Assembly (NCBI GenBank): GCA_036638975.1
Contig: JAVWJP010000001.1
Location: forward strand, 62,001-126,000
DNA length: 64,000 nucleotides
From: JAVWJP01 sp036638975
GTDB taxonomy: Bacteria > Bacillota > Clostridia > Oscillospirales > Ruminococcaceae
Direction: 5' to 3'
The first letter of the stretch is position 1; each line of letters begins with the position of its first letter. Below are positions 26,862-34,458 of the stretch, in pieces. The notes below the pieces were generated by a model. That model made no database searches. It saw nothing but the letters and a program-made list of their open reading frames with translations, and was not told the DNA's origin. A program made the position numbers and the translations under genes.

Positions 26862-27881
26862 CTACTTAAACAGATTAAGCTTCAGCAAAAGCTTTTTCAT
26901 ATCCTCTACATCGAGTCGTTCCGTATTGTGTGACGTGTATTGGTCAATGGATTCTAGATTTTTATCGCCTTTATTAAAGTAGTTATCATAGTTTAAGTTT
27001 CTGTTGTCCGCATGAATTCTATAAAATCCAGCTAAGCTTTCAGCCCTAAGCATTTCTTCGGTTGTAACAAGCACTTCATACAGTTTTTCACCATGTCTTG
27101 TGCCAATGCAGGTGTATCCAACATCGCTGTTCTTTAGCTCTAAAACAGCCTTTGCAAGGGTTTCAATGGTGGCAGCAGGTGCCTTTTGCACAAATAAATC
27201 ACCCTGCTCACCATTGTTGAATGCATATAAAACAAGGTCAACTGCATTTTCCAGTGTCATCATAAATCTCGTCATATCAGGATTAGTGATGGTGAGTTCC
27301 TTACCTTCTGCAATCTGGTCACAAAACAATGGTATTACACTACCACGTGATGCCATTACGTTGCCATACCTTGTTAAGCAAAGCACCGGGTCGCCATCTA
27401 CCATCTGTCTGCTTCTAGCTATAACATTTTTCTCCATCAAAGCTTTTGTCATACCCATAGCGTTAATAGGATATGCCGCCTTGTCTGTTGACAAAAAGAT
27501 AGCCTTTTTAATATGGTTTTCTACACATGCTGAAATAACATTATTACTTCCTACAACATTTGTTTTCACTGCTTCCATTGGGTAGAACTCACAACTAGGT
27601 ACCTGCTTTAGTGCGGCTGCGTGAAATACATAATCTACACCTCTAAACGCACCTATAATCGAGTTGTAGTCTCTTACGTCACCTATATAAAATTTTATTT
27701 TGTTGCTCACCTGTGGCATTTTAAGCTGAAACTCATGACGCATATCATCTTGCTTTTTTTCATCACGCGATAATATACGTATTTCCTCAATGTCAGTATC
27801 CAAAAATCTGTTGAGTACCGCATTACCAAATGAGCCGGTACCTCCTGTGATTAGTAGTGTTTTATCTGCAAAATTTGACAA
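26862..27881 (-). CDS. UDP-GlcNAc 4,6-dehydratase/5-epimerase (CapE/FnlA/WbjB-like)
   Basis: First enzyme of UDP-L-FucNAc synthesis: dehydrates and epimerises UDP-GlcNAc. The 339 residues have the Rossmann loop LITGGTGSFGNAVL (about 10-23), and HAAALKQVPSCEFYPMEA (about 88-105). They also carry STDKAAYPINAMGMTKALME, with the catalytic Lys pattern of the PglF/CapE family (about 128-147). The start is a TTG with AAGGAGA upstream. Together with capF- and capG-like genes it predicts L-FucNAc in the polysaccharide. Confidence 0.92.
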   Translation of the reverse strand: MSNFADKTLLITGGTGSFGNAVLNRFLDTDIEEIRILSRDEKKQDDMRHEFQLKMPQVSNKIKFYIGDVRDYNSIIGAFRGVDYVFHAAALKQVPSCEFYPMEAVKTNVVGSNNVISACVENHIKKAIFLSTDKAAYPINAMGMTKALMEKNVIARSRQMVDGDPVLCLTRYGNVMASRGSVIPLFCDQIAEGKELTITNPDMTRFMMTLENAVDLVLYAFNNGEQGDLFVQKAPAATIETLAKAVLELKNSDVGYTCIGTRHGEKLYEVLVTTEEMLRAESLAGFYRIHADNRNLNYDNYFNKGDKNLESIDQYTSHNTERLDVEDMKKLLLKLNLFK

Positions 27882-27886
27882 TATAA

Positions 27887-29077
27887 TTACTCTCCTTCAA
27901 GAATATTCAGCAAGTGACGCATGAATATTTCCTTCGTATAGTTTTGCTCATAGAATTTTCTTCCGTTTTTTCCTTTTGTTTTATAAAAATCAAAGTTGTC
28001 AATTACTTTCGTCATGGACAACGCCAGTCCATCCACATCACTAGCTGCAACCACTTCACCGCAGTCAGATTCTTCTATCATTTCTCTACCGGCACCATCT
28101 ATAGCTGCAACAATAGGTTTACCTGCGCACAGATATCCTTGTGCCTTAGCAGGCAGTGTTTTCCCTATAAAATCTCCACTGCGTAAAGTAAGCAAGAAGC
28201 AATCTGTAATTTTATAAAATTGTTTCATTTCTGATAGTGGATATCTTCCGTGAAAAATTATATTGCTATTGAGGTTAAGCTCAGTAGCAAGCTGCTTGCA
28301 GTTCTCCAGCTCAGAGCCATCTCCAACAATATGTACCATAAAGTGCTTATCAACGTTAATTTTTGCACTTGCCCGTAATATTATATCAACGTTTTGTACT
28401 GAACCAATATTGCCTGCAAATACAAAATCTATACAATCGTTATCTTCGTATTGGCATGCTATATCTGCATAGTCATCTTCTGCATGCTGCGGTAAATACA
28501 CAATTTTTTGGTCATCTACGCCACATACAGTTGTAAGATAGGAGCGAAATGGAGTTGATGTGATGGCTACAATGTCACATTGGCGATAAATCCACCCACT
28601 GATCCACTTGACTGCTTTGAAAATGGGATTGCTTTCTTGGATTCCCCACGCTTTCATTGACTCTGGCCATAAATCGCAACAATATAGCACCAATTTTTTT
28701 TTTGTGCGCTTCTTAAAGACTATCGCAGGAAGTGCCTGAAAAATAGGTGACATCCCATATACAAAAATACTATCCACATTTTTATCTGCATATAACGCAT
28801 ATAGTGATGATGATAATGAGAACGAAAAATAATTAACCATACGCCACATTATCCCTTGTCGTCGTGCAATCGTTGGCACTCTTGTAATCTTTACTCCATT
28901 TATGGTTTCATGCCGTTTTTTTAACCACCTGTATTCTTGCGGGATACGAGAAGTAGTATAGTCTGGCAGACCTGTCAAAACACTAACTGTATGTCCTTGT
29001 CTCACAAGTTCTGATCCAATATCATTAATACGAAAATTATCCGGATAATAAAACTGACTAACTACCAAAATTTTCAT
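27887..29077 (-). CDS. GT4 glycosyltransferase, WbuB-like
   Basis: Predicted transferase in the repeat-unit assembly. The 396 residues begin MKILVVSQFYYPDNFRIND, the hallmark of the WbuB/FucNAc-transferase group of GT4 enzymes often encoded with fnlABC. The GT-B C-terminal domain has FVFAGNIGSVQNVD (about 222-235), HIVGDGSELENC (about 254-265), and the donor-site segment LPAKAQGYLCAGKPIVAA with the distal acidic residues. Adjacent to the capEFG-like genes, so transfer of L-FucNAc is plausible but inferred. Confidence 0.87.
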   Translation of the reverse strand: MKILVVSQFYYPDNFRINDIGSELVRQGHTVSVLTGLPDYTTSRIPQEYRWLKKRHETINGVKITRVPTIARRQGIMWRMVNYFSFSLSSSLYALYADKNVDSIFVYGMSPIFQALPAIVFKKRTKKKLVLYCCDLWPESMKAWGIQESNPIFKAVKWISGWIYRQCDIVAITSTPFRSYLTTVCGVDDQKIVYLPQHAEDDYADIACQYEDNDCIDFVFAGNIGSVQNVDIILRASAKINVDKHFMVHIVGDGSELENCKQLATELNLNSNIIFHGRYPLSEMKQFYKITDCFLLTLRSGDFIGKTLPAKAQGYLCAGKPIVAAIDGAGREMIEESDCGEVVAASDVDGLALSMTKVIDNFDFYKTKGKNGRKFYEQNYTKEIFMRHLLNILEGE

Positions 29078-29135
29078 TTATTCACCTAAAACACCTTTCC
29101 CATATAGTAGCTACTCAGCCCTTCAATTACACGTT

Positions 29136-29990
29136 CTAATTATTCTCATACATTTCATTGATACTGTCTTCAAGGCTTAAGTGATGGACATTGGCGAAGA
29201 TTTCTGATAATGATTTGTCATAAGTCAAAGATCCAAAAACCTTATTAATTGGGGGAATCGACTTAGCCATTATCCTGATTACTCCGTTAAACAGCGATGT
29301 TGTGTGTATCTTTTTACCATTCGCTTGCGCTATCAGTTTAACAAGTTCAGTTGTGCATACATACTCGTGGTTTTGTGGAAACAGTATACCATCGCATTTT
29401 TCATCAATAATATACTCAAGTGATTTGCACAAATTCCCAATATATAACATACTTCTACTGTTTTTTATGTCCGGAAAAATTGGTGATACCATAGCTAATT
29501 TAGCTAATTTCGGGAAATTCCCCTTGCAATTTCTGCCGTAAATCATCGGTGGTCGTATGATTGACACGCAGAAGTTCGCTTCATTAATTTTTAAAATTAT
29601 ATCTTCTGCTTCTAATTTTGATTCTCCATACGCATTATATGGACACGGCTTCGAAGATACGTCAATGACATTTAAACCTTGAGGATAAACACTCATTGTA
29701 CTTAATAGAATAAACTGAGTTACTCCTGATTGATGAGCTTTATCAGCTACTTTTATAGCTAAATCGCGATTAACTTTAAAATATAAATCATGATTCTCTG
29801 GTGTTTCTTCTATATGCACAATTGCAGCCACATGTAAAACCACATCATATGGTGAAAAGTCAAAGCTTTCCCATTTATCACCTCTGACATCCAATTCATC
29901 AACTGTATATTTATCTGGAAAACTGGCTACATAATTAACAAAATTAGTGCCAATATAGCTATCCTTGCCGGTGATCAATATTCGCTTCAT
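29136..29990 (-). CDS. SDR-family sugar-nucleotide epimerase/reductase
   Basis: A 284-residue extended SDR. The N-terminus ITGKDSYIGTNFV (about 5-17) is a variant Rossmann loop with Lys-Asp in place of the usual second Gly, and YNAYGESKLEAED (about 121-133) carries YxxxK. Its start overlaps the sugar-phosphate transferase stop. Proteins of this length beside a PglC/WbpL-type transferase and a membrane 4,6-dehydratase often act as 4-reductases that make QuiNAc- or FucNAc-type sugars (WbpV-like), or as 4-epimerases. I infer UDP-QuiNAc or UDP-D-FucNAc synthesis, but this is not proven by a motif. Confidence 0.78.
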   Translation of the reverse strand: MKRILITGKDSYIGTNFVNYVASFPDKYTVDELDVRGDKWESFDFSPYDVVLHVAAIVHIEETPENHDLYFKVNRDLAIKVADKAHQSGVTQFILLSTMSVYPQGLNVIDVSSKPCPYNAYGESKLEAEDIILKINEANFCVSIIRPPMIYGRNCKGNFPKLAKLAMVSPIFPDIKNSRSMLYIGNLCKSLEYIIDEKCDGILFPQNHEYVCTTELVKLIAQANGKKIHTTSLFNGVIRIMAKSIPPINKVFGSLTYDKSLSEIFANVHHLSLEDSINEMYENN

Positions 29991-30613
29991 TTTTTCTCCT
30001 CCACAGCCTGCTTACCTTGCTCTAAGCCACTGGTACCACCCTCAACTACACCTTTGGCCTTAAAAACATTGGCAACCGTTAGTAATATAATTTTAATATC
30101 AAAGAAAAAGCTGTTGTGCTGAGCATAGTCACCATCTAATTTAGCCTTTACCTCAATTGGCAATTCATCTCTGCCATTAACCTGTGCCCAACCCGTTAGT
30201 CCAACCGGCACATTATTGGCACCATACTTGTCCCGCTCGGCAATCAGGTCATCTTGATTCCATAGTGCTGGACGCGGACCAACTATGGCCATATCGCCAC
30301 AAAAAATGTTGAATAACTGTGGAAGTTCATCTAGACTGGTCTTCCGAAGAAATTTACCTATTGGAGTGATGTATGCATCTGGATGATTTAGCAAATGAGT
30401 AGGCATATCCTTAGGCGCATCAATATACATCGTACGGAATTTTAATATCTTAAAAAATTGCTTATTCATTTTTATGCGCTTTTGCTGAAAGAAAATCGGT
30501 CCTTGTGAGCCGCATTTGATGCAAACAGCAATCAGTAATAAAATCGGTAATAGTATTATAATGGAAATTCCAGATAAAATAATATCAAAGAGCCTTTTGA
30601 AAAACAGATACAT
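29987..30613 (-). CDS. Bacterial sugar transferase (initiating phosphoglycosyl transferase)
   Basis: Transfers the first sugar-1-phosphate from a UDP-sugar to undecaprenyl phosphate. The 208 residues match the minimal PglC-like monotopic fold: an N-terminal re-entrant helix (KRLFDIILSGISIIILLP, residues about 6-23), KFRTMY (about 58-63), the catalytic Asp-Glu pair in SLDELPQLFNIF (about 92-103), GPRP (about 113-116) and GWAQVNGRDELP (about 142-153). The 635-residue dehydratase lies just upstream, so the first sugar may be a 6-deoxy-HexNAc. Confidence 0.92.
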   Translation of the reverse strand: MYLFFKRLFDIILSGISIIILLPILLLIAVCIKCGSQGPIFFQQKRIKMNKQFFKILKFRTMYIDAPKDMPTHLLNHPDAYITPIGKFLRKTSLDELPQLFNIFCGDMAIVGPRPALWNQDDLIAERDKYGANNVPVGLTGWAQVNGRDELPIEVKAKLDGDYAQHNSFFFDIKIILLTVANVFKAKGVVEGGTSGLEQGKQAVEEKK

Positions 30614-30623
30614 ATTTTCCCTC

Positions 30624-32531
30624 TCATCTCTTATTATTCACAGCTTCTTTTTCTGCCGTCTTCACAACAAACGTCGGCACCAGCTCATGTAAATTTCTAA
30701 CAACTTCCGCAGTTTCATTGCCATAAGCTATAGGCTTAAATTTATCTAAAAAGTTAAACAGATAGCTTGGCGAAATATCGATTGGTTCTCCCACAAATAT
30801 TTTTTCGTTGGTGGTTTTTTTAAGCCCTTCTTCACCCATTAGCAGTTCTTCGTAAAGCTTTTCGCCCGGACGCAGACCGCTAAATTCAATTTGAATATCC
30901 TTGTATGGCTCCAGACCGGAAAGCCTAATCAGATTTTCAGCTAACTCCAGAATTTTCACAGGCTCGCCCATGTCCAGAACGAATATTTCCCCGCCTCTTG
31001 CCATCTCACCCGCAGTAAGTACCAAGCTCACCGCTTCCGGTATGGTCATAAAATATCTGATGATATCTGGGTGTGTCACCGTAACCGGTCCACCGGCTTC
31101 TATCTGGTTTTTAAAGAGGGGAATGACCGAGCCGTTGGAACCAAGCACATTGCCAAAGCGAACTGCAACAAACTCGGTATTGCTAATCTGATCCATGCAC
31201 TGGATAATCATCTCACAGGTGCGTTTGGTTGCACCCATAATGTTAGTGGGGTTCACCGCTTTATCGGTAGAGATCATAACAAAGCGCTTGACACCATATT
31301 TGCTTGCACATCGTGCGGTGTTAAGCGTACCAAAGATATTGTTTTTTACTGCTTCTTCCGGTGCTGTCTCCATCAATGGAACATGCTTGTGCGCAGCTGC
31401 ATGATAGACTACCTCCGGACGGTATTTATTAAACAGCTTGTCCATCTTGCGGGTGTCACGAACCGAGGCAATTTCTGTATGCAAATTTAGCTTGTCACCA
31501 TACTGTCTAACAAGCTCCTGCTGTATATCATAAGCACTATTTTCATAGATGTCAACAATGATCAGCTTTTTAGGATGCTGTGCAGCAATCTGTCTGCATA
31601 ACTCTGACCCAATGGAGCCGCCTCCGCCTGTGACCATAACCGCTTTGTCATGTAGGTAGGCAGCAGGATTTTTACCAACGTTAATAACATCTCTGCCCAA
31701 CAAATCTTCAACACTGACACTGTGGAGCTGCGAGATAATATCGGTAGTGTCTGTCACAAACTCATATAAATCCGGTACTTTTTTCAGCTGACATTTGGTC
31801 TTTGCGCAAATATTTACAATACGCTTGCGCTGCTTAGTGGTAGCCCCGGGAATGGCAAGAATAATGACTTGTATCCCGTGCCGTTCAACAAGCTTTGGAA
31901 TATCTACACACTTACCGGAAACATGAATTTTCTGAATTGTCCGGTTCATCTTATTTGGATCATCGTCCACCATGCAAACTACTTCATATTTACTCTCAGC
32001 TGCACGGTTAATATCTTGAATAATCTGATTGGCTGTATAACCTGCACCCACGATCATTGTTTTCTGCGCATTTGAACTGATTTTCCCGCCCTGGGTCGTC
32101 GTCTTGTATGCTCGGTATGCCATACGCATTATTAATGTTGACATACCGGAAATCAGTGCAGACAGGAGATAAATTGAATAAGGCACCCGATATGCTACTA
32201 GCGGTGGACGCAAAAGCAAAAGCGTAATAACAACAAAAAGCGCAGAGGATATCAGTGTTGCTACGCAGCATTTAAAAAATTCGTGAGCCTCTGCATATCT
32301 CCAAAGGCTTTCATACATTCCGGATAATAAAAATACGATAAAGAAAATAACGGCATATATTCCCCAACTGATAATAAGTGTGGGGAAATATGCGTGCAGT
32401 GAAATACGCCCCATAAGTGCCGACCACGTAAAAAGATAACAGACCGATATTAGTATAATATCAGCCAACATTAATATTAGTTTTCTATATTTATTTTTGA
32501 AATTTTTAATTGACTGTAGTAAATTAGACAT
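30624..32531 (-). CDS. Membrane nucleotide-sugar 4,6-dehydratase (CapD/WbpM/PglF-like)
   Basis: First gene of the island operon. The 635 residues begin with four membrane spans (about 15-125) and a CoA-binding-like Rossmann domain (MIVGAGYTANQIIQ, near 160). The C-terminal dehydratase domain has VTGGGGSIGSELCRQI (about 297-312), KHVPLMETAPEEAV (about 386-399) and STDKAVNPTNIMGATKR (about 424-440). This is the full-length FlaA1/PglF layout that makes UDP-4-keto-6-deoxy-GlcNAc. GGGGGA precedes the ATG. It shares the dehydratase fold with the 26862 gene, but that one lacks membrane spans, so two separate 6-deoxy sugars are likely. Confidence 0.93.
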   Translation of the reverse strand: MSNLLQSIKNFKNKYRKLILMLADIILISVCYLFTWSALMGRISLHAYFPTLIISWGIYAVIFFIVFLLSGMYESLWRYAEAHEFFKCCVATLISSALFVVITLLLLRPPLVAYRVPYSIYLLSALISGMSTLIMRMAYRAYKTTTQGGKISSNAQKTMIVGAGYTANQIIQDINRAAESKYEVVCMVDDDPNKMNRTIQKIHVSGKCVDIPKLVERHGIQVIILAIPGATTKQRKRIVNICAKTKCQLKKVPDLYEFVTDTTDIISQLHSVSVEDLLGRDVINVGKNPAAYLHDKAVMVTGGGGSIGSELCRQIAAQHPKKLIIVDIYENSAYDIQQELVRQYGDKLNLHTEIASVRDTRKMDKLFNKYRPEVVYHAAAHKHVPLMETAPEEAVKNNIFGTLNTARCASKYGVKRFVMISTDKAVNPTNIMGATKRTCEMIIQCMDQISNTEFVAVRFGNVLGSNGSVIPLFKNQIEAGGPVTVTHPDIIRYFMTIPEAVSLVLTAGEMARGGEIFVLDMGEPVKILELAENLIRLSGLEPYKDIQIEFSGLRPGEKLYEELLMGEEGLKKTTNEKIFVGEPIDISPSYLFNFLDKFKPIAYGNETAEVVRNLHELVPTFVVKTAEKEAVNNKR

Positions 32532-32565
32532 ATTTGTCCCCCAACATATTACTTAAATGAAGTTC

Positions 32566-32594
32566 ATTATATCATAAAAACTTTATTATTTCAA
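32566..32594 (-). promoter_or_regulatory. Sigma-A-type promoter of the polysaccharide operon
   Basis: On the minus strand TTGAAA (complement of 32589-32594) and TATAAT (complement of 32566-32571) are spaced by 17 bp, 35 bp upstream of the first island gene. The element lies entirely within the inserted DNA, so the cluster carries its own promoter. Confidence 0.75.
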
Positions 32595-32614
32595 CCTATT
32601 TTGCACCAATATGT

Positions 32615-32710
32615 AATTTTAAACGCATATTGCAGCTATATACAGGCGCAAGAAAGCGCTGCTGCAAAATAGTGCCGTTTATGTAACCATTAAGTGCCCG
32701 CCCTCATAGA
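32615..32710 (+). repeat. 96-bp direct repeat, right copy (spoVG 3' fragment)
   Basis: Exact copy of 14608-14703. Here it encodes only the last 18 residues of SpoVG with no start, so it is a non-functional gene fragment. It is followed by the intact dpaA leader. The -35 element and the CATA part of the -10 element of the probable dpaA promoter are inside this repeat. Confidence 0.97.
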
Positions 32711-32713
32711 ATA
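32685..32713 (+). promoter_or_regulatory. Probable sigma-K promoter of dpaAB
   Basis: AACC (32685-32688), a 16-bp spacer and CATAGAATA (32705-32713) match the sigma-K consensus AC, 16-17 bp, CATANNNTA, 55 bp upstream of dpaA. In B. subtilis the spoVF operon is transcribed by sigma-K in the mother cell. In the left, truncated copy one A is missing (CATAGATAT), which breaks the -10 spacing. Confidence 0.6.
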
Positions 32714-32767
32714 TGGTATGGCAAAGACGAAAGCCTTTTTCATGCCAAAGGCTATGGGGGTGTTTTT

Positions 32768-33661
32768 ATGCTGCAAAAGAAAAAATTGCAAATAGCTGTT
32801 CTTGGCGGAGATTTACGCCACGCACATCTTGCCAATACATTATTGCGCGAGGGTTTTAACGTGGCGGTATTGTGTATGGAAAAAGATGTTTATCTTGAAA
32901 AAGAGGTTGAGCAGGGTGAAAATGCAAGAGCGGTGCTCACAAAAACCGATGTAGCAGTATTGCCGCTGCCCGCAACTATAGATAAAATTAATATAAATGC
33001 CCCTTTTTCTGATAAATTGCTTAGTATTCGTGACGTGCTTTTGGATATTCCAAAGGGTTCACTTGTACTGGGCGGAATGCTTACTCCTGATATTATTGCA
33101 AAGGGAGAGCAGCACGGTCTTGTAATGCTTGATTATTTAGAGCGTGAGGAGCTGGCGGTGCTTAACGCTGTACCTACAGCCGAGGGCGCGGTGGCTATAG
33201 CAATGAGAGAGCGGGCAAGCACGGTTTTTGGCAGCAGATGCCTCGTTACAGGCTATGGCAGGGTTGCAAAGGTGCTGGCACGGCTTTTAGCTGCAATGGG
33301 GGCAGGGGAGGTTACAGTAGCGGCGCGTAAGCCACAGGACCTTGCATGGGCGCGGGTGAACGGCTGCAATGGCATACATATCTCTAAAATAAAAGAATGC
33401 GCGGCAAAAGCCGATATTTTGTTCAACACCGTACCCGCAATGATACTAGATGAAGAAATATTGGCTGTTTTGCCGCACAATTGTCTGGTAATAGATTTAG
33501 CCTCAAAGCCCGGCGGGGTGGATTTTGAAATGGCGAAAAGATTGCGTGTAAAAACGATATGGGCGCTTTCGCTTCCCGGAAAGGTTGCACCCATTACAGC
33601 AGGAGAGATACTAAAAGAAACCGTAATAAATATTCTTACGGAGAGGGGATACATATGTTGA
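32768..33661 (+). CDS. dpaA: Dipicolinate synthase subunit A
   Basis: Mother-cell enzyme that, with DpaB, turns the aspartate-pathway intermediate into dipicolinic acid for the spore core. The 297 residues match SpoVFA: N-terminal IAVLGGDLRHAHLAN (residues about 9-23), a central Rossmann loop TGYGRVAKVLARLL (about 160-173), VAARKPQDLAWA, and the C-terminal DLASKPGGVDFEMAK (about 245-259). The ATG is behind GGGGGTG. A 128-bp segment (33396-33523) is duplicated at the left island edge. This copy appears intact and overlaps dpaB by 7 bp. Confidence 0.95.
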   Translation: MLQKKKLQIAVLGGDLRHAHLANTLLREGFNVAVLCMEKDVYLEKEVEQGENARAVLTKTDVAVLPLPATIDKININAPFSDKLLSIRDVLLDIPKGSLVLGGMLTPDIIAKGEQHGLVMLDYLEREELAVLNAVPTAEGAVAIAMRERASTVFGSRCLVTGYGRVAKVLARLLAAMGAGEVTVAARKPQDLAWARVNGCNGIHISKIKECAAKADILFNTVPAMILDEEILAVLPHNCLVIDLASKPGGVDFEMAKRLRVKTIWALSLPGKVAPITAGEILKETVINILTERGYIC

Positions 33662-34230
33662 ATAAAATAAAAATTGGCTTTGCGCTTTGCGGCTCTTTTT
33701 GCACGTTTGGACGTATATTGCCGGAAATAAAGCGGCTTGCTGAAGCCGGTTATGATATTTACCCTATTATGAGTGAATATGCCTTTGCCACAGATACACG
33801 CTTTGGCACGGCTTTAGATTTTGTAAAAGAAATTGAAGCTATTTGCGGTAAAAAAATAATAAGTAATATAAATGATGCTGAACCTATAGGCCCCACTGCT
33901 TTGCTTGATGCACTTATTGTTGCTCCATGTACAGGGAATACCCTTGGTAAGCTTGCCTGCGGAATTACCGACACATCGGTAACAATGGCGTGCAAAGCAC
34001 ATTTAAGAAATGCTCGCCCACTTATAATAGCTGTATCGACTAATGACGGTCTGGGCGCTTCTGCGCGCAATGTGGGGCAGCTTCTTAATGTTCGCAATGT
34101 TTATTTTGTGCCTTATGCGCAGGACGATTGTATGAAAAAACCCGCTTCACTTGTTTCTGATTTTACATTGATAGAGCATACGCTTGAGTATGCTTTAAAA
34201 AATGTGCAAATTCAGCCTCTTATAAGGTAG
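33655..34230 (+). CDS. dpaB: Dipicolinate synthase subunit B
   Basis: Flavoprotein-like partner of DpaA, needed for dipicolinate formation during sporulation. The 191 residues begin at the ATG with GAGAGGGG upstream; a longer in-frame extension to 33559 lies inside dpaA and is not used. The N-terminus GFALCGSFCTFGRIL and the segment LIVAPCTGNTLGKLACGITDTSVTMA (about 82-107) are typical of the flavin-binding HFCD fold of SpoVFB. A strong terminator follows, so dpaA-dpaB form a two-gene operon. Confidence 0.95.
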   Translation: MLNKIKIGFALCGSFCTFGRILPEIKRLAEAGYDIYPIMSEYAFATDTRFGTALDFVKEIEAICGKKIISNINDAEPIGPTALLDALIVAPCTGNTLGKLACGITDTSVTMACKAHLRNARPLIIAVSTNDGLGASARNVGQLLNVRNVYFVPYAQDDCMKKPASLVSDFTLIEHTLEYALKNVQIQPLIR

Positions 34231-34247
34231 AGGGTAAAAAAATTAAA

Positions 34248-34293
34248 AGAGCTCTGTAAAATATGTGTCTTACATATTTTTACAGAGCTTTTA
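34248..34293 (+). terminator. Rho-independent terminator after dpaB
   Basis: A long stem, AGCTCTGTAAAATATGT with TACATATTTTTACAGAGCT, is followed by TTTAT. Confidence 0.85.
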
Positions 34294-34389
34294 TCCGCTT
34301 AATTCTTTGTGCTTTATTCACTAAAAAATAATAAAGGCTACCTTAAAATTTTACTGTTTATATAAAACACCAAATTTATTTACAGAAAG

Positions 34390-34418
34390 TTGAATTTTGA
34401 CAGAAGCTATGTTATAAT
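34390..34418 (+). promoter_or_regulatory. Sigma-A-type promoter of the DUF3798 ABC operon
   Basis: TTGAAT (34390-34395) and TATAAT (34413-34418) have a 17-bp spacer and lie 41 bp upstream of the binding-protein start. The TTGACA at 34397-34402 is too close (10 bp) to serve as the -35. Confidence 0.65.
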
Positions 34419-34458
34419 AACTTAGCATATAAATTCCACAAATATTAAGGAGGATATC

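Larger units (their letters stand above)
14857..32614. other. Inserted surface-polysaccharide gene island
   Basis: A 17.76-kb block of 15 minus-strand genes sits between the left spoVG/dpaA remnant and the right spoVG remnant. Flanking host genes spoVG and dpaA read on the plus strand and would be adjacent without it. No transposase, integrase or IS element is visible inside, and the edges show no terminal inverted repeats. Order of transcription: 4,6-dehydratase, sugar-phosphate transferase, SDR, GT4, capE/F/G-like, sugar amidotransferase, TagF-like, cytidylyltransferase, SDR, GT, Wzz, Wzy, Wzx. The layout is that of a Wzx/Wzy-dependent capsule or exopolysaccharide locus, with no Wzb/Wzc kinase or export regulator in the block. 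Confidence 0.9.

Noticed and set aside
34397..34418. TTGACA at 34397-34402 as the -35 element of the DUF3798 operon
   Set aside because: It is only 10 bp from TATAAT. The TTGAAT at 34390-34395 has the proper 17-bp spacing.
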